DNA of 64,000 nucleotides from Pieris napi (lineage: Eukaryota; Arthropoda; Insecta; Lepidoptera; Pieridae): contig NC_062249.1 of the NCBI RefSeq assembly GCF_905475465.1, positions 5,282,501 through 5,346,500 of the forward strand, written 5' to 3'. Numbering within the stretch: the stretch's first letter is position 1; each line of letters starts with the position of its first letter. The notes under the pieces are model-generated. The model made no database searches. It was not told the DNA's origin and was given only the letters and a program-made list of their open reading frames with translations. The position numbers were made by a program, and so were the translations under genes. Shown here one piece after another: positions 12,201 through 22,240 of the stretch.

Positions 12201-15200
12201 CCTGTGTGTCTTGGAGATTTTAATATATTTACTTTTTTTAATGTGTTACCCCTAGGAATAACCACAGATAAGTTAGTTATGACAGCTTTTGCTTCATCTA
12301 ATCGGTCAAATGCCTTTTGATAGTTTTTTGAGTTTAATGCCTGTTTGTACGCATTGGACCAAGTTTTTGAATCGAGGACATCAAATATATCGTTCATTAA
12401 AATTAAAAATTCAGCGGTTGGAGTTACTTCTTTGAAAGAAGGCATCTTCATAATGTCAGCACAAAAAATCAATGCGTCAGCTACGCTCTGACTGAAAAGT
12501 TGGGCAGCCAATGAGACATTCATTATTTTGGACTTAAAATAAATATGGTTCGCTTTTAATTTGTTGGCTAAATAAAACATTTCTTCCTCTTGTAGTTGGT
12601 GCAACTTTGTGATATATGACCATTCTATTTTTTTTTCATGGCCAGATCGATAAGTTAAAAAATATTCGTAAAACTCAAACGCATTTCTAACCAGTTTCAA
12701 CATATGACACGGATCTAGAAAAAAGAAAATCTCTTGTCCAGTATGAGGATCTAATATTTTAGTCTGTAAATTTAGTGGATCAAGACAGCAGCCCAATTCT
12801 TCAGCCATGGCAAGATTACATTTTGTGCCGTCACATGTCAACGCCTTAATTTCAACACCAGTTTCATGAACGAGCTGGAACGCTATTGTGACAAGTCGAG
12901 CTTTTAAGTTAGCAGTCATACCTTTTATTAAAAAGTACCCAATAGGTACTTTCCATGTGGTATTGATGCCCACCAATAGAAACACTAGAGCATCAGTGGC
13001 TTTATCGGAATTGTCCGATATAAAATCAAATCCGTAGTCTACGTATCCGTAATGCCTTTGGGTACTAGAATTGTATTCGGTAAATTCTTTTATTTTCATT
13101 TCATCCATTATCAAAGAGCAATAGATTTTGCCAGTATTACTGTCAACTCTCAATCTCAATGCATTTAGTGCCTCTTTTGTGAAGCCTGGACGACCGTTAA
13201 TAGTACTGTACCATTTTGACAATGTACGCGGCGCTGGTAAACAGTTTCCGAATGTTTTTCTTACATAACGGTAGGCTTTAGGTGAATAATAATTTAATGT
13301 AAGTGCAAAACATCTTAATTCAGGAGAATACTTAACTCTGGGTAATTTTCTAGTTTTGCTTTTTATAATTTGCCTTTTTATTAGTTCGGTCTCTTCCACG
13401 CCTATGGCTTCCAAAATTCTTCTATTTTCTTTATCTATTAAAGATTTTTTGGTTAACTCATCAAGTATTTCTTTTAAACTAGCAACTTTCTTTTTTAAAT
13501 ATCGTGTTTTCGACTGAAGTCTTTTAATTTGTTTGTTTTTTTGAACTATTATTCTTCTTAATTTACGTATTCTTGGTGTTTCTTGGTCCAATTTATAACA
13601 AGAAACATTAGTACTTGTAGTAGGTGAAACATGATTTGTTGATAACTCAGAGCGAAAAGTTGAGGAGTGGGGTGGTGAACTAGCCGAGGTTTCAGTCTCA
13701 AATCTCATTTTTTTTGCTGGTTGGCAATCGGTTGGTTTTTCGAAGTCAGCCTACAAAATAACATATAAAATAACATTACTACAGTCCGTGAGGCGTAAGT
13801 TGAGCTTTGTATCTATGTGACTGCACACGGATAGTGTAGAATTGCAGTCGACTTGAAGCGCGCGCGTCCTGTGCTTAGTTTGAACCCCTGTTTCTGTGTT
13901 TGAACCGGTTTTTACTGGTGTTTGATACTCAGTCTGAAAGGCGATGCGTCCCACTCCAATAACATGTCTCTATCAATCTTAAACACGGTTACAAAATTAG
14001 TTGCGCTTCAATAACAAATCGCGCCATACTTTGTTAACATGAAGTAAAGTAAGTTTTTTTAAGGTATACATTGAAGTAAAGAATAGGTATACATTGGTGT
14101 TGGAAAAGCAATTAATCGTTTTTTAGTTACTCCAGTGGATGTTCAAAACTATATGGAATACATAATACGTTATTACAGATCCCTACATGTTTGCATCGAA
14201 ACTAGATATAACTTACATTTGGTAATTTCAAATTAGGTGTTGCTGATTCCTTTAATTTTCTTTTGTTGTTAGCCAGCAACAAGAAACATGACGTATCAAA
14301 ATGATCGGAGCAAACTTTACTTGTACGTTTGGGTAGCCATGTTCTGTGATTTTCACAAGCTTTTATCCATTGTTGTCGACGGATAGGGTCTTTTGGAAAT
14401 CTATAATAAAACTGTTTTATTTCAAACTAAAAAAATGTATCCATAATTACATTATATTGTTCATTCGTTCAATAATTTATCGATAAAAAAATAGTATGTG
14501 TCCCCTCTCTACGTAAATGACGTAAACTGGCGTTGGTGTGGCTAACTACCAACTTAGGAAAATAACCATTATTAGGATAAATTCATGTGATAAATTTTTA
14601 TAATTTTTCACGTCCTTTCTTCATTAATTAAAGACATTAGTATAATAAGAAAATTTGAAGTGTCGGGTAAACCTTCAAAGTACTTGTGAGCGAATCCACG
14701 AACAGGACAACTAATCAATAGTAAAGCATATTTACTTAAGTCATTGAACAATATGATCGCTATGTAAGTACCATCTGTTAGTAAAAAAAATATGCAAATA
14801 AAAAAATTAAGCCACAAAAAACGTCGTAGTTCGGAACTTTGCAATAAACTGGCAACATTGACTCGGCATTACTCGGCAATGAATATTTATTTGATTTTCA
14901 CGTATTCTTATAATATACGATAATATTACTTAAGAAAATACTTACAGATGAAATGTCACGTTGTCTTTTTGTACACTCGATGTGTCAGACCTTTTTTTAC
15001 AGCCGAATACACTGCATCCAGTCATTTTTGTCGGAGCTCTTTACACTAACAAGCGTCATACCGGAATGGCGCGGAAGGGTCGAGAAACAGTTTTATATAA
15101 CGCGTATGTCCAGCGGGTTCGTACTTTGACAGAGGGGGACGCGCGTAAAGGCGACTCCTTTCTGGCTTAATACTCTAAGACTTTATGTGACGAATAGCGC

Positions 15201-15587
15201 TATCTGACAGTCGTGAAACGCAACAATAGTGTTTATCCTACCAATAAGTAATAAATAGCTTATTTGGAACTTATGTAGAACTTATCCGTACATTGTGAAA
15301 CAGACCCTAATCCTAATAAAATCGAATATTTGACGTTCTATACTTGAACTCAGAAATATGACCTCATAACTATTTCACAACAAGAATTAGCACCATTGCC
15401 GTAAACATATTTTAAAATTCACGGTACAGAGTGTCGAGAAGCAATTTTAACTTTAATAACGCTTATAATTACCCTAAAGTGCTGAGAAAGCCAGCAACCG
15501 AGCCCTCCGCATAGAGGGATACTATGTCCCCCAGGTGCAAGAAGCTGTCTCCCATTTTGATGCCTGACTTCCCCCATGCAACGACAC
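293..15587 (-). CDS. Itpr: Inositol 1,4,5-trisphosphate receptor, N-terminal part (9 coding exons, 3' end outside window)
   Basis: ER calcium-release channel opened by IP3. Coding exons, 5' to 3' on minus: 15555-15473, 7943-7873, 6697-6576, 4390-4271, 3398-3281, 2691-2579, 2067-1837, 1214-1102, 433-293. All have AG/GT borders and consistent phases, and together give 370 codons plus two bases. The first exon begins MGDSFLHLGDIVSLYAEG, the conserved receptor start; its 5' UTR part runs to an acceptor at 15587, so an untranslated exon must lie upstream. Residues 1 to about 225 form the suppressor domain. MIR-type sequence follows, and the IP3-binding core begins with FLRTTGR (residues 264-270), whose R-T-T-G-R aligns with known IP3-contact residues of mammalian receptors. 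The exon at 433-293 ends after PQSSYV, so the rest of the binding core, regulatory region and pore lie below position 1. The 7.5-kb intron 7944-15472 holds a P-like transposon. Confidence 0.95.
490..1010. mobile_element. MITE-like element with GGTAGTTTTC termini
   Basis: The left end reads GGTAGTTTTC followed by an ATTACAG stretch; the right end is its reverse complement, finishing GAAAACTACC. Homology between the arms continues inward (GCATAATGC-type words on both sides), and both flanks carry ATA. No coding capacity was seen, so it is a probable non-autonomous DNA transposon. It sits in the Itpr intron between 434 and 1101. Confidence 0.6.
1268..1335 (-). repeat. Fragment of the dispersed repeat also found at 25795
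   Basis: It shares gggacgcccaaaaaggg, an aatcatcgca stretch and gttgc(c/t)ggcctttgagg with the longer copy starting near 25815. It is a short intronic relic in Itpr. Confidence 0.5.
1401..1529. repeat. Inverted repeat arm, partner at 41-166
   Basis: Reverse-complement partner of the 41-166 repeat, including the gagagagagtgagaaggg block and the tgcaaaataatttatt end. It lies in the Itpr intron between the exons at 1102-1214 and 1837-2067. Confidence 0.7.
3692..3885 (+). repeat. Dispersed repeat copy A (CCCGAACCCAATAA end)
   Basis: Near-identical in reverse complement to 7018-7211. Shared words include cgcccgaacccaata, gatcgatctcctatctgcat, aatccatttttggcgacgg and ataaaatgctctttgtc. It lies in an Itpr intron. 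The two copies flank the exons at 4271-4390 and 6576-6697. No protein is encoded. Confidence 0.75.
4640..4760 (-). repeat. SINE-like dispersed repeat fragment
   Basis: Read on the minus strand it carries the landmarks also seen near 20313 and 21265: gttgccgg, a stretch on cccatgg, a cctcctgcc-type block, and a ttctataaaaaa tail. The copy is degenerate and lies in an Itpr intron. Confidence 0.55.
5285..5392 (+). repeat. Retroelement-like 3' tail
   Basis: A gcgcgccattgtgtgtggca start and an aataaataaattattatt simple-repeat end resemble the 3' tail of a non-LTR retrotransposon. No reverse transcriptase sequence accompanies it. Confidence 0.35.
5432..5775 (+). mobile_element. Helitron-like non-autonomous element
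   Basis: It contains ctccgaaacggcttgaccga followed by a tttgatgaaatttt stretch and ends at ccggtcagctagt. I recognise these as the conserved ends of short Helitron-like elements common in butterflies and moths. It lies in an Itpr intron. The long open frame across it has no recognisable protein and follows the repeat. Confidence 0.6.
6749..7216. mobile_element. Non-autonomous element with CCCGAACCCAATAA inverted ends (contains copy B)
   Basis: The left end reads tttacgcccgaacccaataa and the right end ttattgggttcgggtc, giving imperfect inverted termini about 470 bp apart. The right half (7018-7211) is the inverted copy of 3692-3885. The element lies in the Itpr intron 6698-7872 and encodes nothing visible. 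Confidence 0.6.
8046..8145 (+). repeat. tRNA-like SINE fragment
   Basis: It has an A-box-like tgacctagtttgg and a B-box-like gtggttcgaatctcgg with about tRNA spacing, but no cloverleaf acceptor stem was found. Probably a tRNA-derived SINE relic in the large Itpr intron. Confidence 0.35.
9223..9335 (+). repeat. tRNA-derived SINE, 5' part
   Basis: It begins cagtgttagcctagtg (A-box region), then ggtcgtaggttctatcc (B-box region), then aatggactttctatgtgcgc and aacacttgctcg. The same order appears at 41391, 48631 and 61589, which defines one SINE family. The copy lacks the 3' half. Confidence 0.65.
10125..15179 (-). mobile_element. Intact P-element-like DNA transposon (5055 bp) inside Itpr intron
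   Basis: Terminal inverted repeats at 10125-10149 and 15155-15179 match at all 25 bases, starting CTTAGAGTATTAAG, and continue with two mismatches to about 32 bp. The element is flanked by an exact 8-bp direct repeat, ACTTTATG, at 10117-10124 and 15180-15187. Eight-base target duplications and TIRs of about 31 bp are the P-superfamily signature. The single gene inside is a THAP-type transposase read from the 15179 end. About 1.2 kb of non-coding sequence (10125-11314) separates its stop from the other TIR. Matching TIRs, a perfect duplication and an unbroken gene suggest a recent, possibly active insertion. Confidence 0.93.
11315..15025 (-). CDS. P-element/THAP9-like transposase, full length (899 aa, 3 exons)
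   Basis: Exons on minus: 15025-14946, 14400-14217, 13750-11315. Junction phases agree and the frame is open for 899 residues, near the length of human THAP9. Residues 1 to about 88 form a THAP zinc finger: C4 and C9 in MTGCSVFGC, W38, then C57 and H60 in KVCSDHF, and an A-x-P box near the end. Residues about 148-190 are a basic, Leu-rich coiled coil, the dimerisation region in P transposases. The RNase H-like core follows: D304 in SLIMDEMKI, D395 in ALTCDGTKC, a conserved LDPCHMLKLVRN motif (D434), and E645 in DHIEFFFSNVR followed by HGGYNDNPTARQL. These fit the D-D-E catalytic set, though the exact assignment needs an alignment. The stop codon overlaps an AATAAA signal (11314-11319). The gene lies within matching TIRs, so it is a transposon gene rather than a domesticated one. 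Confidence 0.93.
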
Positions 15588-15794
15588 CTGGAAACAAAAT
15601 TAAAAATTGAAACTATATACATAATGCATTGCGATCGATTAACATCAAGGGCCCTGTTTCGATTACAATTTTTGTGGTATCTTTGTTTTGACACTTGTGT
15701 GCGACATATACAACTTTTAGGGCTAAAAGAGTGGTTTGGAAAATGAATTCGTTGATAAGATACATGTTGTACTACTGCCAATGTAAATAAATAA

Positions 15795-15985
15795 TAGTTT
15801 AAAAAAACTAAAAAACACGCTTTTAAAGCACATCAAACTAAAAAGTGAAAAATAATTCCTAATTTAGGCTGAAAATGGTAATGAACAAAAAATACTGGTA
15901 ATATTGTGAAAAAGCGTGGGTTGCTCGATAGACGAAAAATATGGCACAGAGCTTTAAAAGCGTGTTTTTTAGTTTTTTTAAACTA
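15795..15985. mobile_element. MITE with perfect 35-bp inverted ends
   Basis: Arms 15795-15829 and 15951-15985 are exact reverse complements (tagtttaaaaaaac ... cttttaaagc), enclosing about 120 bp of non-coding DNA. A further stretch to about 16150 (gtgggtccaaatcgagtcc, catacaaacatacaggtg) may belong to the same or a larger element. It sits just upstream of the Itpr start exon. Confidence 0.75.
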
Positions 15986-17497
15986 CATATAATTTTTTTT
16001 TTCGGATTATTGCATTGTCATCGATCTTTGACAGGTGCGCAAAATTTGAATAAAATCTGTCCGTTTAAAGTGGGTCCAAATCGAGTCCAAAGGACTCGGT
16101 TACATACATACAAACATACAGGTGAAGCTAATATAAAGCGTGTAAAAAGGCTAACGTAATACGTTTGTGCCAAATATTTGTATGAATAAAATCCTGCAGC
16201 GGTTAGAGGATACGCCAAACACGCCAAACATTTGGTACGCGAAAATTACAAATATCTAAGGCCCTTTGCAGTCCGGACATCAAACAAAAATCTGCAGTAG
16301 GGTACTATTGTTCATAGTCCAGTATATAGAACATGAACACTTTCTGCGTCTTTTCAACTATACGAAACTGTTTTTTTTTATTATTATTGCTAAAACATTT
16401 ATAAATAAACTAAAAAAACAACTGGTGCCTGAAGCGCTACACCATAAAGAGTGGAGTCAAGCAATTTTCGGGAGTTTTTTAGGGTAAACGTTGTAAAAGT
16501 TGTCCGTTCTACGTATATATTATTTCCATGGACTGTTCGAAGTTTTAGCGTTATATTGTTTCGATGGGAATCAACCTCCAAGATTGTATTAGTCAACCAT
16601 CAACTAAGCTATGAAGACGCCATGTGCAACTCGCAAGATCTTTATATTTTAATATATTCTAATGTTCCATTCAGTTTAATAATACAATATATTTTAAGTA
16701 ATATTTATGAAATAAAAACCTCCTAATTATCTTTTTCCTCAAAATAACAATTTCAACAAAGGATATTAAGCTTCACAACGACAATTGAATTTGAGGCGAA
16801 AAATATTCGCGATTCATAATAGCATTCAATTTTTCATTGTTAAATTCTCGCTCGTGGGATTTTGGTTTCTATTCCATTATGATATGGTATAGATTACCGT
16901 GTATACTTTTATTTGTTTGGATAAGCCAGTCCGCTAGTTTATACTTTGAAGAAACAATTCTCTCTATAGTTCAGGAACGTGAATTAAGGTCAGTCCAAGG
17001 TGACTTTTTCGTTCAATTGGTCCCGAAATACTGTTAAATTAGCAAAATATTTTATACCTCCTGACAATAAACTAATTACTCTGCGCTGCAATTTTGTTAG
17101 ACGTTCAGATATTTTTTAATTCATTTGTCCATTTTTTCTCTAAAAATTTACGCAACCATTCATCATTTCATTGGTAAAACAATGACTTCAAAGAAGATAC
17201 CCGTACGTTTAGGAAACGTACACAAATAAACAATTATTGTTTAAGCGCCTGCCCATTCCATCTCTTTTGATATTTTTGAAACGCCTAAATAAAAAATTAA
17301 GTATAAAATCTTGTTTGCGACTGTAAAAAAGCATTCCATAGATATGCTAGAAATACATTTATTTTTTAGATAATATGCTCTATATCTAAGACAAAAGATT
17401 TACTTTTAAATTACGTTCATAACTTCGACATTTAGGTACTCACGTGGGCATAAATTTTATTATTATTATCTAAATGGAAGAAGGTAAAAAAAAATAA

Positions 17498-17950
17498 AAA
17501 ATGTGCGTGTACTAGTGTACACACGTTAGAAGTGAAACTTCTTTATGACCTTATTTTTCTAAAAATTATCTATATGCAACTTTACAGAAATTGGTTAAAT
17601 AAAGTTAAATTAGATATAGTTTAACAAAAGGCTTTTAATATCACAGACTTGAATACAAATAATACAATTATTTCATTTTACCTTATTACCACTAAGATTA
17701 TTACAGAATTTCATAAATTGTAATAGAATTTTTAGTATCATTGTTATCGTTATTATACATTTTTGTTATTAATGGTTTAGAAGCTCTTTGAATCAACCCT
17801 AGTAGGGACAAGAAAAAGACGCGCGTAACGGTCAAATGTGACGCGTAACCGAAACATGTGACGCGTAACCGAAAAATGTGACGCGTAACGAAAAAAAGTT
17901 ACACAAAATTTTTTTCCAACCCCGATAAAGAAGTTTCACTTCAAAAAAAG
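17498..17950. mobile_element. Palindrome-ended repeat element with internal gtgacgcgtaac repeats
   Basis: The left side carries a gtgcgtgtac stretch then gaagtgaaacttcttta; the right side carries taaagaagtttcacttc. Between them at about 17820-17890 the phrase gtgacgcgtaac(c/g)gaaa repeats three to four times. The gaagt-ttc-acttc palindrome recurs near 1627 and 40070, and in weaker form near 32350 and 39270. Short subterminal palindromes with internal tandem repeats resemble Helentron-associated (DINE-like) elements, but this assignment is an inference. Confidence 0.45.
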
Positions 17951-20312
17951 TAAGGTTTTGAAGTACACAAGTTTTTTTAAAGATTCTGATTCAAAACATA
18001 GTACTAAGTCTTACTTCAAGAACGTAATGGGATTGACATATGGAAGTTGTACTTAACGCTACGGGTGAGATTCAAAAAAGAAACAGCGCCAACTGCGCCT
18101 GCCGTATGACAAAATCCAATATATTTTTGACGTCCGGGAGTCAGGCTTAATGCTAAGTCCCGAGATTGAATCTTACACTTCGAGTAGACAAAAAAATTGT
18201 GATACATAACCGTAGAAAATTAGATTTTATTCGATTGTCTTAAGATCCAATTTGAAATAACAGCGTTAATTAGTTTCGAGTAAAACGCTAAATTAGAACC
18301 ATAATGTTATAAAGTCCACAATCATTTAAAAAGGTTCAATGTTCTTAATTATTCAATTATTTATGTATATTCTATTACATTTGGACTAATCCCATATAAA
18401 TCATTACAGTTATTGTTACTATGGCTTTACACAAACAACTTACCCATCGTCAATACAACTCAACCAACTTCATCAAAAGTTTCAGCATATCACAAGAAAT
18501 GTAGAACGTATGTAGAACAAGTTTATAGCACAGACGTTTCAAGTCTATGAACCAATATATGAATATCAGTGCAAGGAGACCCAACAGTATGTAGCATAGC
18601 TTGCGAGTTACAATAACCATCGGAAATGACACCGCAATCTAATTGATAGGAGAAGTTACACCGGTTCAAGTTATATTGGTCATCACAATGTATGTACAAT
18701 CTGCTGAATAGAAGTAAAACCGCTATTGTTATAGTTAGCTCACATCTAAAAATTAATTTTACTAAGAAAACGAAAATAAGCAAGCCCAGGCATAAAACCT
18801 TAGTGATAACAGATAACGTTTTTCAACAACTTTTAAGTGCTTAAGTTAAGACGTTTTATAAAAACTTGCAACACTACAATATTAAATAAAAACACTTTCT
18901 TTTTTATTTATCGAATTTTAAACACTTCGCTCATGAGGTTTTGGTTTATGCAGCCGATGGATATAATCAACGCATGTCAATTGTTTTAATTGAATTTGGA
19001 ACACTCTGTGTAATTTCTTTTTTATTCTCAACAGCTAGTACAACCAATAGGTGTCAAGTATTATCTGACACTAACTTTTACCTGATAGAGACCAATCAAT
19101 ATGTGAAGTGGGTGCGTGTTAAGTCTAATCAGGCAAAGCTTGGGGCTCTGGTAAATATAGAAGGATCTGAAGCGTTAAGCTCGATGACCTAGAAACATCC
19201 TTTATACCTCTCAGAACGCTTTTAAAATAAACAGAGGGAAAATGATAGAATAATCCAGTAGTTTGAATAAAAAATGGACGCATATTTATTCAGCGTTGGG
19301 GACTCTGAATAATACTTTAATAGCGTAGTATATAAGTTGAATTTGATCTTAGTATCGATACTTAAATATCTATTGTCTATGAAAGCGAGATTATGAAGAA
19401 CCAATCTAAGTTATCCTTTGAAGTAAAATAATAACGTGGAATCTATTATTAATATCTTTGTTAATGAGACATGTTGATCATGGATGTGGCATGGGGTTAA
19501 GGTTAAACAAATAATTACCTCTTTGATACTTTTTTACTTTTAAAGGTACTTTTACTATTTGATACTTTCCAATACATAAATTAGGTGAAATTTATGAAAT
19601 TTTGTAATGCAAAGTATTCCCGTATAAAAGCTAAATTGATACAAGGTTCTTCCCAAATTAGTAGCATGTTGATAAGCGTGTAAAATGCGGTAATGTATAT
19701 CGAAGTCAAACAGGAAAACCTAAAGCACTGATAACGGTAATTAATGGTTTAGATTATTAACTCTACATCTAGTAAAACCAATGATTTCAGTAATCGCACT
19801 AACTATTATTATAGGAAGAAAAAGGATATCGTGCGACTTTTTTTTAATTGCGATTTTTGTGTCATTTTATTTACATTAAATGTTGTACAATTTGGATGAT
19901 ATAATCAGTTATAACATAAGTTCACGTACTAACGGATCACGTAGTAACGAGGATGATCAACATTTGATAAAACTTCGCGGAGTACCATCCATTATGGTAA
20001 AAACATGTTTTGGGAACATATCATATAGTTTAACTATGTTCTGTTTTATGCACGGCATGTGTTCCCACAGTAAATTCTGCCCATAAGTACCGCTTCCCTG
20101 ATACATTTCGACACCTCCTATTTCTTTCTATAAAGGTAAACCACACAAATTTGTAACACTATATTAAACAGTGATTATTATATAAAGTATTTTTTAACAA
20201 GTCCCGCCGCTTATACGAAATCTTTGCTGCAATTTTTAAGAACCGTATTTGTCTTTTTAATTTATGTTCTAGTTTGTCGTTTAGAAGTATCTAAATGAAT
20301 GTTATTAATTAT

Positions 20313-20431
20313 TTTGGCCGGCAACGCACTCGCGAGCCCTCTGGCATTGAGAGTGTCCATGGGCGGCTTTATCACTTAACATCAGATGAGCCTCCTGCCC
20401 GTTTGCCCCCCGTTCTATAAAAAAAAATATC
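20313..20431 (+). repeat. SINE-like dispersed repeat with A-rich tail
   Basis: It runs from ggccggcaacgcactcgcga through gtccatgggcggc, atcagatgagcctcctgccc and a cgttctataaaaaaaa tail. Related copies lie near 4640, 21265, 48300, 52105 and 56390, so it is a high-copy family in this genome. Confidence 0.7.
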
Positions 20432-21264
20432 GTCTAAATATCAATATAAGCAATATTGTATATTTGTATTACTAAAACATTCATGTACTCAAAACCGATG
20501 TTTCCTAAGCAAACAAAAGCTAATTCAGATTAGTTTGTACAAAACACACGAACTCCTTCGTCAAATATTTTCACAACTTTTTAAAAACTTAATTTTAAGC
20601 ACTATTTCCACTTCCACAATCCCTATGAGCTGAAAGAATACTACCTTCGCATAGAGTTAGACAATTCATGCGTTTCAGAATGAATAATGGGCGGGCGGGC
20701 ACATTTTACTATTGTTTATTTTTTTTATCTCCGAGCCGAGTAGACATGCATGTCTGACCCATAAACTTCAAATGAATGAAATTTCAATAGAACTGCCAAC
20801 GGAAATTATTAAAATCTTTAAGTCATCTTTAAGTTTCAATATAACTTTAGTAGCGATTTCAATGATTAACGCGATATTAAGTGAATAATTGTATGGCAGT
20901 GTCTCTAATGTTATCTGATCAAACTCAATTTCGAAGAATTTCTTTTAATTTCCGCGTAGCTCTAATGCCGCAAACTTTAATTAACTAAATTTTTTTTTCT
21001 CCCATCGAATTAAGAGTTAATTAAAGCATTTAAATAATAGTAATTCCAAAGAATTTGTAAATGTTAAATTCGTAGATATCCATATGATAAAAACTACTAA
21101 ACCGATTTTAATGAAACATTCCCTAAATTAGTTTTGAAATTATATACCTGATTTAAATCAAAGGTTGTTGCGGTATGCCGAAAAGTTTTCGAGAAACACG
21201 TCCTTGAAAGCATAAATAGACCATCATTCTTAAATATTATCTAGTCTAGTAAGCCTTCAAGAAA

Positions 21265-21392
21265 AGAGCGTACCGATTATAAAAGGTCTGCAACGCACTC
21301 GCGAGCCCTCTGACATTGAGTGTCCATAGGCACACCCACACTATCACTTAACATGTGAGCCTCCTGCCCGTTAGCCCCCTGTTCTATAAAAA
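21265..21392 (+). repeat. SINE-like dispersed repeat, second copy
   Basis: Same family as 20313: aagagcgtaccgatt, ctgcaacgcactcgcgagcc, a gtccatagg stretch, gagcctcctgcccgt and a gttctataaaaaa tail. Confidence 0.7.
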
Positions 21393-21789
21393 ATCTAATT
21401 ACAATAATAATACATACATACAGATCAAACCGATAACCTTCTTTTTTGTAGTCGGGTAAGGGTAAGTTTGGTTTCTATCTTGTATCTTTATGATAAAACA
21501 GGTGCTAATATGTATATGTTAATAAACAATTAAATCTTGCGCTGTTAATGCCTGGAATTCAGTTGTTGAAGGTTTCATATGTTATCGCCTTCTATACATA
21601 GGCAAGGCTATTTACTTCGCATTGTTACATAATGAAAACTCTTATATTCACCAAAAAATTCGGCTAGTGTCATAAGATCAGTCTTTAGGATTCCTCCTAT
21701 TAAACACACATATTAAACCCATCACGAAATCTAGCTAAGTTAAATGTGCCTAGACTCGAGTCTCACAGATGGCAAACAAAAAAATAAAT

Positions 21790-21885
21790 AAACGGCGCTA
21801 AAGCCATTTTAGGTCTGGGCCTCAAAGTTCTGTATCTGATTCATGATTATTTGTCAATGTAATAGGCAAGACTTTCAATCTGATT
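21790..21885 (-). repeat. SINE 3'-half fragment, reverse orientation
   Basis: It contains cggcgctaaagcc, aggtctgggcctcaaag and aataggcaag, the reverse of the SINE 3' half seen in full at 61589-61840. Confidence 0.5.
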
Positions 21886-22089
21886 TGTAAACCATCTTTG
21901 GGAGCACCGATCGGTATTTTACGATTGATATATGTATGAAAATGACAGATCGACGCTTTCTATAAAATATCTTTGAATTCGACAGATTGAATTTTGACAT
22001 TTATCAATCTGAATTTGCGATCTTTCCACTTTGACCGATTCGATTGTTGCGGTGCTGTTTTGTTGTGTAATGTATAGCTAACGAGAACA

Positions 22090-22240
22090 AACATCTTCGA
22101 GGTCTAGGAGGGACAAAACCGCCGTAATGCCAATTCCTTATTGAACATTATCTTTGTGGGTAATACCACTATGGAATGAACTCCCTGGGATTTTTGAGCT
22201 TTCCTCAACACTGAATTCTTTTACAGTAAATTAGTTGAAT
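22090..22240 (+). pseudogene. Non-LTR retrotransposon reverse-transcriptase tail (relic)
   Basis: The frame from 22166 reads PLWNELPGIFELSSTLNSF and then stops. The P-L-W-N-x-L-P...SS...F pattern is typical of the C-terminal tail after the reverse transcriptase of CR1/Jockey-type LINEs. Nothing upstream gives a polymerase, so this is a short 5'-truncated relic. Confidence 0.45.

Noticed and set aside
11838..12320. Plus ORFs inside the transposase exon
   Set aside because: Antisense shadows of the 812-codon transposase exon.
16837..17037. 66-codon plus ORF with a hydrophobic, signal-like start
   Set aside because: No promoter, splice partner or homology seen; chance in AT-rich DNA is likely.
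18941..19192. 83-codon plus ORF, and minus ORFs at 18016-18783
   Set aside because: Composition like the surroundings, no motif, no supporting exon structure.
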